From a virus: 64,000 nt of DNA. The position numbers and the translations under genes were made by a program. A model generated the notes under the pieces. It saw nothing but the letters and a program-made list of their open reading frames with translations. It was not told the origin of the DNA and did no database searches. Location of the stretch: IMG/VR virus record IMGVR_UViG_3300036846_001176, positions 40,560-104,559 of that record; one strand, written 5' to 3'. Of the stretch, positions 16,108 to 24,621 are shown piece after piece (positions within the stretch are counted from its first letter, which is position 1; each line of letters starts with the position of its first letter).

Positions 16108-19100
16108 GCGGGCCCGTGTTCAATCCGGCGATCATCGAGACACTGCGCAAGCGCGTGGCGGCGCATAACGAGATCGTCGCCGGCCATCCGGATCATCAGG
16201 TCAAGCTCACGCGGGTGAAGAAGCTCTACAAGCGCTGGCACTCGGGTCCGAACCCCGCCGGGCACGCGCTGGCCATGATCGATGGGCGCCTGCTGACCTT
16301 GCAGACCCAGGCGCTAGGCACGCTGGCCAAGGCGCGCGAGCCGTTCGATCCCGGCCGCCACCCGCGCGGCCGCGGCGGACGGTTCAGCGGCGGTGGTGGC
16401 GATGACGGCGATGGCGGCCAGCCGCCGGCGCCAGTTCCGTCCGACGATCCTCTGCTGCAGGCAGCGCAGACCCAGATCATCCCGGAAACCCGCTACAGCG
16501 TGATCTGGCCGAAGATCCTCGGCGCAGCTGGCCTTGCCGTCGGCGCGGGGGTTGGCGCGGTGGCCGATACAAGACTGCCCGGCCAGGGCGGCGGCAGCGT
16601 GCCGGATCGCATAGCTACCCACGTGCTCGAGCGCGTCGGCCGCGGCGGTGGCAAGCTCAGCGGGCGCGTTGCGGCGCTGCTCGCGGTGCGGCTGCCGATC
16701 CGCATGGCGCGCGGCGTGATCGGCCGGATCAACCGTGATTACAGCATGGCGATCCCGCGGCCGCGGGCCGGCACCGAAGTGCGCTATCGGGCTGCCATCA
16801 GGGATGTGGGCGGCAAGGTCGGGGCATGGACCGGTCGCACCCTGGGCAACACCATGTCCTACCAATCGCTGCCGGCCGGCTACACGCGCCGCCTCGCCGA
16901 ATTCGAAAGCAACGGCTCGCCGATCGCCGGCCACATCGCCGGCGGCATCGTCGGTATGGCGGTCCCTGGCCTGCCGATCGCCATGCGCCTGCACGACTGG
17001 CAGGAAGAGGCGGGCCCCTACATGGACACGGCGTTCCCGCGGCGCGTGCAGAAAGCCGTAGACGACCTCTGGAACGCACCCGAGGTGCTGGCCAAGCAGG
17101 CGGAACTGCTGGCGCTCGCCGGGGTGCCGGAATTGCGCAAAAGCGACGGTGCGCTCGACCTCGACCAACTGGAAAAGGCGATAGGCACGCAGGCGCTGCG
17201 CGGGCTGTTCAGCGTCATCCGCCGGCCACCGTCGATTTCCGGGATGTTCCGCCGGCCTGCCGCTGCGGCGGCGGCGGCAGCGGGAGGACCGGATACCGGC
17301 GCCTATCATGCCGCTGCCGGGGCGTTCGGGCGAGTGCGACCGCATGTCGCGGTGCCCAACAACCGCCTGGCGCGCGCGCTCTACATGGCCGGCCATGGGG
17401 TGGCGATTGCCGGCGCCGGCGCCGGTGTCGGCGCGCTGACCGGTGCCGGGCTGGCAGCGTTCGCCTCCGAGCATCCGCGCGATCCGCATACCGGGCAGTT
17501 CCGCACCAAGGGGCAGGCGGCGATCGCCGGGGCCAAGCGTGGCGCGCTGATCGGTGCCGGGATCGGCCTGACCGGCGGCGCGATCGCGGCCACCCAGGCG
17601 CAGCGCCGGCTGCTGCGCGAGGCCATCGAGCGGCTGCGCGGGCGCGCCACCACCAAGGTGACCACCGACGGCGTCACCAAAGACGTCAACCTGCACCAGC
17701 AGGCGCACGAGGAGGCCCAGGCCGCGGCGCGCACGGCCTACGCGCATCAGTTCCACGATGAGCACCGACTGGGCCGGCAGCGCATTCCGGCGGCCGCCGC
17801 CAACGTGACCGGCGAGGACCACATCAAGCACATCGGCGCCGAACTGCAGCGCCACGCCGTTGAGACCTTCATGGCCGAGAAGGGCACGGCGATGCAGGCC
17901 GGTGCCAAGGTCTGGTATCGCCATCAACTCGAGGCCGGCTTCGAGGCCGCGGTCAGACGCGCGTTCGGCGAACTGCCCAAGGGGCAGCGCAGCATTCCGC
18001 GCAAGACGAAGTTCGGCACGCTGTTCGATGCGATCGACAAGCGCAAGCTGAAGCCCAATCAGCGCAAGCTCTGGAACAGCCTGGTCATCACCCGCCGCAA
18101 GGGCCTCAAGGACATCGAGGACGTCTATCGGGGCCGTTCCAGGGAGGTGCAGCGGCATGGCGCGACGTTGGGTCGGGAGATGCGCGAGCACGCGCATCTG
18201 ACCGAGGTCTTGCCGACGATTTCCCATGACTGGGCGGCGCTGAAGAATTCCGAGCCGACGCTCGAGCAGATCCGCGAGTTCGCCAAGACGACGATGGGTC
18301 ACACCGTGCGCTCGCAGAGCGTCGAGACCGCGATCGAGGAGGTCGACCACCGCATTCCGACCTGGCTGGAGGGTGCGACCGTCCGGCATACCGCGCTTGG
18401 GACCCAGATCGAACAGGACAAGGCAGCCTACAACGCGCTGAAGGCGGCGGCCGACCAGGGGTTCGATCCGCAGGAAGCGCAGACCATCGAGAACCCGTTC
18501 TCGACCAACAAGAAGAACCGGATGTTCGAGCCGCTGATCGGCGACATCCCGGGGCACCTGCAGAGGCTGCGCGAGGCAGCGGTCAAGCCGTTCCACGACG
18601 CGTTGGCAGCCGAGGTCGCGGCCGCGCACGGGCATCTCGGCGAGATGATCGACGCGACCGAAGCCTCGCTGCAGGCGCGCGCGACGGATCCCGGCGTGAT
18701 CGAGCGGATGGCGCCCAAGATCATGGCGGCGATGGCGGGGCGCATGAAGCAGGCGGCGATCGACACCGCCAACCTGGCACGCGCGCACCGCGACAGCCTG
18801 TCCGGCACGATGCGCGACATCTACGACCAGGTGTATGTTCACACCAATCCGACCAACGCCTGGGCGTCGGCCAAGAAGATGGCGATGAACGCCGCCGATT
18901 ATGGCGAGAAAATCGGCGACTGGGTGCGCCGCAACCACAAGATGATCTGGGGGCTGATCGGCATCGGCACCGCGGTCGGGGTCATCGACATGACCGCGCC
19001 GCGCGGCAAGCGGCTCAATATGCCGCGGCGGCCGAAGGACATGGACGTCGTCTTCGAGGTGCCCGATCCGATCAAGCGGCCGGGCGAGGCGCTCTACGGG

Positions 19101-20897
19101 CTGTCCTATCGCGACACCAAGAACCGCGAGAAGTTCCTCTGGGGCACGCATATCCGCAACCGCGAAGGCACCGATTACGCGGACATTCCGCCGGGCGCCG
19201 AAGTCGAGCGGATAAAGGGCTCGCTGCGCAACTTCAGTGGCAGCGGTGGCGGCAAGATCAACGTGCAGGACGAGGCCGTGGTGCGGAAGGCCATGGCAGC
19301 GGTGGGCGCGAAGCTGAAAAAGGGCGGGCCGCCAGGGTTTGAGTTCGAGCACCGCGATCCGAACCAGACCGACGGTGACGCCAACCGCGCCGGCCAGGAG
19401 ATCACCAACGCGCTCAACCGGACGCATATCCGCGAGAACCTGCGCAACGTGAAGGGCGACGAGGCGCACCCCGACGCCGACCCGTTCTGGCACTCGCTGG
19501 CGCAGATCTTTACCGGTGAGGGCAGCGGGCTCATGACGCTGCGGCAGCGCGCCGGCCTGCTGTTCGGCTTCCAGGACGTCAAGGCCAACCAACTCCGCCG
19601 CGGCATCCTGCCGAACGCATCAGCCTACCAGGGAAGCGACGCCACAAAGGTCGTTCCCGAGATCAGGAAGCTCATCAATATCGGCCGCTTGGCACCGCGC
19701 AACGCCGAGGAATACGGCAACATGCGACGGCTGATCTGGATGAGCGGTCAGCGTGGTGTCGGCGGAAACGTGCAGAACAGCCTGGTCCAGGATCTGAACA
19801 GGGTCTGGACCAGGGCGCATCACAGCAATCCGCCGACCGAGGTCAGCGCTGCGACCACGCCGCCGCCAGGGGCGGCTGCCTCGCATCAGGCCAGGTTCGA
19901 GACGGAGTTCGTCAACATCCTCGACAGCATGCCGCAAGAAGATCGCCCGCTGATGTGGCACGACGAACGGGATTTCCACGACGAGCTCTCGCAGATGTAC
20001 ATGTCCGAACGCACGCGCAGTCATGCGGCCGGGCAGGACGACAATACCGCGCACCGCCATGCGATGGAGGTGATCAACGAGGCGCTCGACCGGTATCGCA
20101 CCGTCGAACAGGCCGAACCGCTCGGCGATCTCTACAAGATGTTCGGCCTGACCAAGCTGCTGCCCGACCATCATCGCCAGCGCATGGGCCTGCCGCCGAT
20201 TTCCGGCGCCTCCAGCGAGCAGCGCCTCGCTCAGCCGCAACCAGCTTCGCCGGGGCCGATGCAGCCCGAGGAGTTCGCCCACCAGCGGCCGCCCGAGAGC
20301 CCGGGTATGGCGCCGACGCAGCCGTCGCGCCCGTCGGGGACAGCGCACGTCCTTGGCCAGGTCGGCTCCTACGGCCTGTCGCAGGCCGGCTACGATGCGG
20401 TGCGTCATCTCACCGCGCATTTCATGCCGTCCGGCGGGATGGTCAGCCGGGCGATGAAGATCGGCCTGAACACCATCGGCGGCGGTGTCGGTGGTGGGGC
20501 ATTGGGCGAAGCCGGCGGCCACGCGATTGGCCGCGCCATGGGCGACTATTCGCCGCAGCAGCGGCCCGACGACACCGGGACCATGGTCGGCCAGACGACC
20601 GGCACCCTGGCCCAGGTCGGCTTCAACATGGCGGCCCCGCGCATTGGCCGCTCGGCGGTCGGCCAGGCCATGCGGCGCGGTGTCACCGGCACCGTCGCGC
20701 GCGTGCTCGGCGGCGCGGTCGGCACGATGGCTGATCCCTGGATCGGGCCATCGGGTACACTCATCGGCGCGACGCTGGCCGGCGCCCTGGCCGACGAGGG
20801 GGCGGACATCCTCTACCGCCACCTTCACCACTACGGCGAGCATGTGCCGCAACATGCGCTCAAGACCCTCGGCCACCAGCGGCAGTCCGCGACATGA
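16104..20897 (+). CDS. giant virion-associated protein C
   Basis: 1597 residues, GTG start overlapping the preceding stop (GTGA). The N-terminal 60 residues are basic and helical (IIETLRKRVAAHNEI). At about 80-94 lies FDPGRHPRGRGGRFSGGGG, and at about 457-470 HPRDPHTGQFRTKGQ, both followed by Gly/Ala-zipper helices (such as HGVAIAGAGAGVGALTGAGL). The centre (about 550-950) is long charged helix; residues about 955-965 hold a hydrophobic stretch (MIWGLIGIGTAVGVIDM). The C-terminal third is Pro/Gln-rich, then Gly-rich. I recognise no enzyme domain. Size, position and membrane-like segments suggest an internal protein delivered with DNA. The next gene starts in its stop codon. Confidence 0.75.
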   Translation: MSGPVFNPAIIETLRKRVAAHNEIVAGHPDHQVKLTRVKKLYKRWHSGPNPAGHALAMIDGRLLTLQTQALGTLAKAREPFDPGRHPRGRGGRFSGGGGDDGDGGQPPAPVPSDDPLLQAAQTQIIPETRYSVIWPKILGAAGLAVGAGVGAVADTRLPGQGGGSVPDRIATHVLERVGRGGGKLSGRVAALLAVRLPIRMARGVIGRINRDYSMAIPRPRAGTEVRYRAAIRDVGGKVGAWTGRTLGNTMSYQSLPAGYTRRLAEFESNGSPIAGHIAGGIVGMAVPGLPIAMRLHDWQEEAGPYMDTAFPRRVQKAVDDLWNAPEVLAKQAELLALAGVPELRKSDGALDLDQLEKAIGTQALRGLFSVIRRPPSISGMFRRPAAAAAAAAGGPDTGAYHAAAGAFGRVRPHVAVPNNRLARALYMAGHGVAIAGAGAGVGALTGAGLAAFASEHPRDPHTGQFRTKGQAAIAGAKRGALIGAGIGLTGGAIAATQAQRRLLREAIERLRGRATTKVTTDGVTKDVNLHQQAHEEAQAAARTAYAHQFHDEHRLGRQRIPAAAANVTGEDHIKHIGAELQRHAVETFMAEKGTAMQAGAKVWYRHQLEAGFEAAVRRAFGELPKGQRSIPRKTKFGTLFDAIDKRKLKPNQRKLWNSLVITRRKGLKDIEDVYRGRSREVQRHGATLGREMREHAHLTEVLPTISHDWAALKNSEPTLEQIREFAKTTMGHTVRSQSVETAIEEVDHRIPTWLEGATVRHTALGTQIEQDKAAYNALKAAADQGFDPQEAQTIENPFSTNKKNRMFEPLIGDIPGHLQRLREAAVKPFHDALAAEVAAAHGHLGEMIDATEASLQARATDPGVIERMAPKIMAAMAGRMKQAAIDTANLARAHRDSLSGTMRDIYDQVYVHTNPTNAWASAKKMAMNAADYGEKIGDWVRRNHKMIWGLIGIGTAVGVIDMTAPRGKRLNMPRRPKDMDVVFEVPDPIKRPGEALYGLSYRDTKNREKFLWGTHIRNREGTDYADIPPGAEVERIKGSLRNFSGSGGGKINVQDEAVVRKAMAAVGAKLKKGGPPGFEFEHRDPNQTDGDANRAGQEITNALNRTHIRENLRNVKGDEAHPDADPFWHSLAQIFTGEGSGLMTLRQRAGLLFGFQDVKANQLRRGILPNASAYQGSDATKVVPEIRKLINIGRLAPRNAEEYGNMRRLIWMSGQRGVGGNVQNSLVQDLNRVWTRAHHSNPPTEVSAATTPPPGAAASHQARFETEFVNILDSMPQEDRPLMWHDERDFHDELSQMYMSERTRSHAAGQDDNTAHRHAMEVINEALDRYRTVEQAEPLGDLYKMFGLTKLLPDHHRQRMGLPPISGASSEQRLAQPQPASPGPMQPEEFAHQRPPESPGMAPTQPSRPSGTAHVLGQVGSYGLSQAGYDAVRHLTAHFMPSGGMVSRAMKIGLNTIGGGVGGGALGEAGGHAIGRAMGDYSPQQRPDDTGTMVGQTTGTLAQVGFNMAAPRIGRSAVGQAMRRGVTGTVARVLGGAVGTMADPWIGPSGTLIGATLAGALADEGADILYRHLHHYGEHVPQHALKTLGHQRQSAT

Positions 20898-22447
20898 GCG
20901 GCGCCGGTGGCGGCATGACGACCGGTCCCGGAGGGTCGGGAGGCGGCTTCGCCCAGAGTTCGAACCCATTCGGGGGACTGAACAACACCGACCTGCGGCC
21001 CGGCCGCCGCAGACGACGTCAGCTGCTCAACACATCCTGGGTCACGCGCACAAAGGAGCCTGCCATGCGCAAGGATGTAGCTACCCTCGTCGACACGCTC
21101 CGCGACAGCGTGGCTGGTATCGTCGCGTCCGGTGCGCCGGACATGGATCAGTTGCTGACCAAGAGCTTCGGCGAGTTCGGCGAAGCGCTCGGCGGCCAAC
21201 TCGAGGAGGAATACGGCCCCGATCCCGAGCCGATCGGCGAAGGCCTCGACCATATCGCGCTGTTCGCCAACGGCCTCGCCAAGATGGCCGACAACATCGC
21301 CGCGATCAAAGGCGACGAGGACGTGCCGCTGCTCGACCGCTTCATCGATCATGGCGCGCTGGTGCTGAAGCAACTGGCCAACGACACCGCCGAACTGCCG
21401 GAGGACGACCAGGACATCGGCCGCGCCGAGGCCTCCGGCGAGTTGGTGAAGATCGAGGGCAGCTGGGGCGAGATGCTGGTGAAGAGCCAGTTGCCGGAGG
21501 AATACGCGGCCTATCTGACTGAGCCGCTCGACGTGCTGACCGAGATGGCGACGCTCGGCACCAGCCTCGTCGAGGACGCGCGCGACATGGCCGACGCGCT
21601 CCTGAAGCAGGACCCGGAGAGCATCCCGGAGGAACTGGTCGACGCGTTGCCGCTGGTGTTCGAGAAGGCCGACAACCCGTTCCGGCGGAAGCGGCCCGAC
21701 GATGCCCGCGACGGCGGCGGCCAGGACGACGATCCCGATGATGGTCAGGATGACCAGCCGCAGGGCGGTGGCCGTCAAGCTGGCCCGCCGGGCCAGGGCG
21801 GTGGTCGTCAGGTTGGTCCGCCGGGCCAGGGCGCGCCTGGACAGGACCCGGGTGACCAGGGCGGCGCGCCGGGCGACGACATGCCGCAGAACCCGGTCGA
21901 GACCATCACCAAGCTCGCCTCGATCATCGTGGTGATCGCCGGCTCGATGCAGCAGGCGATGGGCGGCGACATGGCAGGCCAGCAGGACCAGGCCGGCGGC
22001 CAGGGCGCCGATATTCGCAATGTCGGGTTGCAGCGCGGCGAGCCGTTGCTCGATCAGCCGCTGGCGAAGATCTTCGCCGGCGAGGCCGAGATCAACGCGC
22101 CTGGCATTGGCCAGATGACGCTGTTCGGCGCGATCGAGGAACTCGCCAAGCTGCAAGACGCGGTGCCGGATCTGCGGAAGCAACTCGGCCAGAAAGACGA
22201 GGCATTCCGGTTGCTGAAGCAGCGCTTCGACGAACTGGCCGGCCAGCCGGTGCCGTCGCGTGGTGCGGCCAAGCCGGTCGCCGTCTCGAAGGGCGAGGAC
22301 ATGGGCGGCGGCGTGCCGTCGGTCGAGGCCGACGTGGCAACGCTGGAGAAATTGGCCAAGGAGGGCGGCGAGGGCGGCGCCGCCGCGAAATTCCTGATCG
22401 GCCGCGTGCACCAGGCTGGCGGTTCGCCGCTGGTTCCGCCAAACTAG
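20894..22447 (+). CDS. acidic scaffold-like protein before the capsid gene
   Basis: 517 residues from ATG 20894 (ATGA overlap), or 460 from ATG 21065, which has the strong site AAAGGAG six bases upstream; the second start may be the main one, and both could be used. The body is acidic and helical (FGEFGEALGGQLEEEYG, LPEDDQDIGRAE), the centre (about 255-330) is Gln/Gly/Asp-rich and probably disordered, and the C-terminus is helical with LRKQLGQKDEAFRLLKQRF. Placement immediately before the major capsid gene and an acidic, coiled composition fit a scaffolding protein. No homologous family is evident to me. Confidence 0.7.
   Translation: MSGAGGGMTTGPGGSGGGFAQSSNPFGGLNNTDLRPGRRRRRQLLNTSWVTRTKEPAMRKDVATLVDTLRDSVAGIVASGAPDMDQLLTKSFGEFGEALGGQLEEEYGPDPEPIGEGLDHIALFANGLAKMADNIAAIKGDEDVPLLDRFIDHGALVLKQLANDTAELPEDDQDIGRAEASGELVKIEGSWGEMLVKSQLPEEYAAYLTEPLDVLTEMATLGTSLVEDARDMADALLKQDPESIPEELVDALPLVFEKADNPFRRKRPDDARDGGGQDDDPDDGQDDQPQGGGRQAGPPGQGGGRQVGPPGQGAPGQDPGDQGGAPGDDMPQNPVETITKLASIIVVIAGSMQQAMGGDMAGQQDQAGGQGADIRNVGLQRGEPLLDQPLAKIFAGEAEINAPGIGQMTLFGAIEELAKLQDAVPDLRKQLGQKDEAFRLLKQRFDELAGQPVPSRGAAKPVAVSKGEDMGGGVPSVEADVATLEKLAKEGGEGGAAAKFLIGRVHQAGGSPLVPPN
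21052..21058 (+). promoter_or_regulatory. strong internal Shine-Dalgarno site
   Basis: AAAGGAG six bases before ATG 21065, in frame within the scaffold-like gene. It supports a shorter product lacking the 57-residue Gly/Arg-rich leader, possibly in addition to the long form. Confidence 0.6.
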
Positions 22448-22472
22448 AACCTCGCTAGACACAAACCCCCTT

Positions 22473-22502
22473 GGGCCGCTCTGCCGGGCGGCCCGTTTTT
22501 TT
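22473..22502 (+). terminator. strong intrinsic terminator after the scaffold-like gene
   Basis: GGGCCGC (22473-22479) pairs perfectly with GCGGCCC (22488-22494), eight-base loop, then a G and seven T (22496-22502). It separates the head assembly transcript from the capsid transcript, so the capsid gene probably has its own promoter in the following gap. Confidence 0.85.
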
Positions 22503-22766
22503 CACTTGAAATGAGTGTCGCGTTCTGAAAACGCTGTGCCTTGGTGTTGAGCAGCACCTATTGGCCCGGTTCGCCCGCGGGATGGCCGCATGCCTGTTGC
22601 GTGCGGACCGGGTCATACACGCTCCCGTCTGTCGGTCTGAGCAACCGGCGCTGCCCTTTCCTCATGCCGCGGGGCACGGCGACCCGATGATCTGACGCAC
22701 CGGCGCATGCGCGCTGGTCTGCCCGTTACACGCCGCGGATTGCGGGCGCGGCGGGATCTCTTATCC
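22503..22766 (+). promoter_or_regulatory. 264-bp leader of the capsid gene with nested inverted repeats
   Basis: No convincing gene. CCCGGT (22565-22570) can pair with ACCGGG (22607-22612), enclosing CCCGCGGG (a palindrome) and a hairpin CCGCATGC (22586-22593) / GCGTGCGG (22599-22606) with one G-U pair. Because a terminator lies upstream and the highly expressed capsid gene downstream, a promoter and a structured 5' leader are expected here. I do not see a clean -35/-10 pair of the sigma-70 type. Confidence 0.5.
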
Positions 22767-24275
22767 ATGTCAGGTAGCGTCTCAGAGAGCGTACGCCTTG
22801 TACGCGACATGATGGCGTCGAACGCGACAGGCGTCGGCGCATCTCCACTGGCCAAAGCGTTTCTCCAACCGACCACCGCGACCACGGGTCTTCAGGTTTA
22901 CGACCTTGAAGCGCCCGCCAAATTGCTCTATCCGGTGCTCACACCGTTGCGTAACAAAATCCCCCGCGTGGGCGGTGGACGTGGTATCCAGGCTAACTGG
23001 CGTGCAATTACAGCTATCAATACCAGCAATATCAGTGCTGGTCTTGGCCAGGGTAACCGCGGCGGCGTGATGGACCAGACCATCAAAGAATACTTCGCAG
23101 CCTATCGCGGAATTGGCCTGGACAACTACGTCACCTTCGAAGCCGACATGAGCGCCGAAGGCTTCCAGGATCTGAAGTCGACCGCGGTGCAGAGCTTGCT
23201 CCGCGCGCTGATGATCCAGGAAGAGCGCATCCTGCTCGGCGGCAACGGCATCACCGGGCTCGGCACCACGCCGACACCGACGGTGACCGCGATCGGCTCG
23301 GGCGGCGCGATCGGCACCGGTATCACCGTGCAGGTCGGCTGCGTCGCGCTGACCATGGAAGGCAAGCGGCTCTCGACGATGGGCGCCGGCGTGCCGCAGC
23401 AGATCAGCCGCACCAACGCCGACGGCTCGACCGACGTCTATGGCGGCGGCGCGGGCGGTCCCTCGGCCATCGGCTCGGTCGCCACCTCGGCCGCCGGTTC
23501 GTCGATCTCGGCGCACGTCGCGCCGGTGGTCGGCGCGTTCGGCTATGCCTGGTATCTCGGCACCGCCGGCACCCAGTACCTCGTCGCGATCACCTCGATC
23601 AACTCGATGCTGTACACCACGGCGCTGCCGGCCACGGGGCAGCAGTTCTCCACCATCGCCGGCGACAACTCGGTCAATCAGTTGGTGTTCGACGGGTTTT
23701 CGGCCATCGCGGCCAAGCCCGGCTCCGGCGCGTACTGGGCGGCCATGCCGACCGGCACCGACGGTATCGGCACGCCGCTGACCGCCGACGGCGCGGGCGG
23801 CATCGTCGAGATCGACAGCGCGCTGCAGTCGTTCTGGGACAACTACCGGCTCAGCCCCGACGAGATGTGGGTATCGTCTCAGGAGCAGAATTACTTTCGC
23901 AAGAAGGTGCTGATGGCGCCATCGGCCACCGTGCCGCTGTCGCGCTTCACCATCGCCACCTCGCAGGACCGGGTGCGCGGCGGTTCGTCGGTGCGTGGCT
24001 ACCTGAACCCGTTCGGCATGGGCCAGGCGCAGGAGATCCCGATCCGCCTGCATCCCGACATGCCGCCGGGCAACGTCCTGTTCACCACGTCCGAGTTGCC
24101 GTACGCCCTGAATGACGTGACGAACGTGTATCAGGTTCGCACACGGAAGGACTATTACCAGATCGAGTGGCCGCTCAGGACCCGCAAATATGAGTACGGT
24201 TGCTACAGTGACGAAGTGCTTCAGCACTACTTCCCGCCGAGCTTGGGTTTCATAACGAATATCGCGCCGGGCTAG
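22767..24275 (+). CDS. major capsid protein
   Basis: 502 residues from ATG 22767 (a longer frame opens at 22707, but its first 20 codons read like non-coding Arg-rich sequence). Capsid-type features: an N-terminal arm (LAKAFLQPTTATTGLQVYDL), the long helix with LQSLLRALMIQEERILLGGN-like sequence (about residues 150-170), a beta-rich insertion of about 120 residues with Gly/Ser/Thr, and a C-terminal domain with SSQEQNYFRKKVL, VRGYLNPFG and RTRKDYYQIEWPLRTRKYEY. This order fits HK97-fold capsid proteins. The insertion may form a surface domain. It follows its own terminator and structured leader. Confidence 0.85.
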   Translation: MSGSVSESVRLVRDMMASNATGVGASPLAKAFLQPTTATTGLQVYDLEAPAKLLYPVLTPLRNKIPRVGGGRGIQANWRAITAINTSNISAGLGQGNRGGVMDQTIKEYFAAYRGIGLDNYVTFEADMSAEGFQDLKSTAVQSLLRALMIQEERILLGGNGITGLGTTPTPTVTAIGSGGAIGTGITVQVGCVALTMEGKRLSTMGAGVPQQISRTNADGSTDVYGGGAGGPSAIGSVATSAAGSSISAHVAPVVGAFGYAWYLGTAGTQYLVAITSINSMLYTTALPATGQQFSTIAGDNSVNQLVFDGFSAIAAKPGSGAYWAAMPTGTDGIGTPLTADGAGGIVEIDSALQSFWDNYRLSPDEMWVSSQEQNYFRKKVLMAPSATVPLSRFTIATSQDRVRGGSSVRGYLNPFGMGQAQEIPIRLHPDMPPGNVLFTTSELPYALNDVTNVYQVRTRKDYYQIEWPLRTRKYEYGCYSDEVLQHYFPPSLGFITNIAPG

Positions 24276-24291
24276 CTGCGCGGTTAGGGTT

Positions 24292-24333
24292 TGGCGGGGC
24301 GCGTGGGGCTTCCTCCCCCTCAGCGTCCCGCCA
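24292..24333 (+). other. long GC-rich hairpin after the capsid gene
   Basis: TGGCGGGGCGC (24292-24302) pairs with GCGTCCCGCCA (24323-24333) with one G-U pair, and an inner GGGG with CCCC. No T-run follows. In many phages such hairpins behind the capsid gene stabilise its mRNA or reduce downstream expression; that role is inference here. Confidence 0.55.
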
Positions 24334-24356
24334 GACCCGCTCAAGGAGCCACAGCG

Positions 24357-24620
24357 ATGCCGCAGTACTATCAACTGCCCGATCCCAACGTCACCGCGAT
24401 CTCGGTCGACGGCTTCGAGCACAAGGTCAATCCGACCTCGGGCCTGCTCGAGGTGGAGATGCTGACGCCCAACCTGGTGAACGACCTGGTGGTGGTGCGG
24501 GGCGCGATCCTGGTCGAGCCCGGCGAGGTCGAGAAATACACCGCCGACCGGGCGGCCGCGCAGAAGGTCATGGCCGAGGCGAAGGCACCCCCACCCGCCG
24601 GCAAGGCCAGAAGCGGCTGA
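24357..24620 (+). CDS. small protein downstream of capsid gene
   Basis: 87 residues beginning MPQYYQLPDPNVTAISVDG; AAGGAG precedes ATG 24357, which decides the start over an upstream ATG at 24291 that lies in the hairpin. It has a small beta domain and an Ala/Lys/Pro-rich tail. Position between capsid and connector genes suggests a head-completion or adaptor protein. No family recognised. Confidence 0.7.
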   Translation: MPQYYQLPDPNVTAISVDGFEHKVNPTSGLLEVEMLTPNLVNDLVVVRGAILVEPGEVEKYTADRAAAQKVMAEAKAPPPAGKARSG

Positions 24621-24621
24621 C

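Noticed and set aside
16314-19592. Open frame of 1092 codons on the minus strand opposite the giant protein at 16104
   Set aside because: High GC and strong codon bias of the plus-strand gene create long antisense frames. The sequence is Arg/His/Ala-rich without domains or a ribosome-binding site.
20485-21522. 345-codon plus-strand frame crossing the end of the giant protein C gene and the scaffold-like gene
   Set aside because: It overlaps two supported genes in another frame and is Arg/Ser/Ala-rich, as expected for a frame shadow.
22707-22766. Upstream ATG at 22707 for the capsid gene
   Set aside because: The extra 20 residues are Arg/Leu-rich, without a binding site, and fall in the structured leader. 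ATG 22767 fits better.
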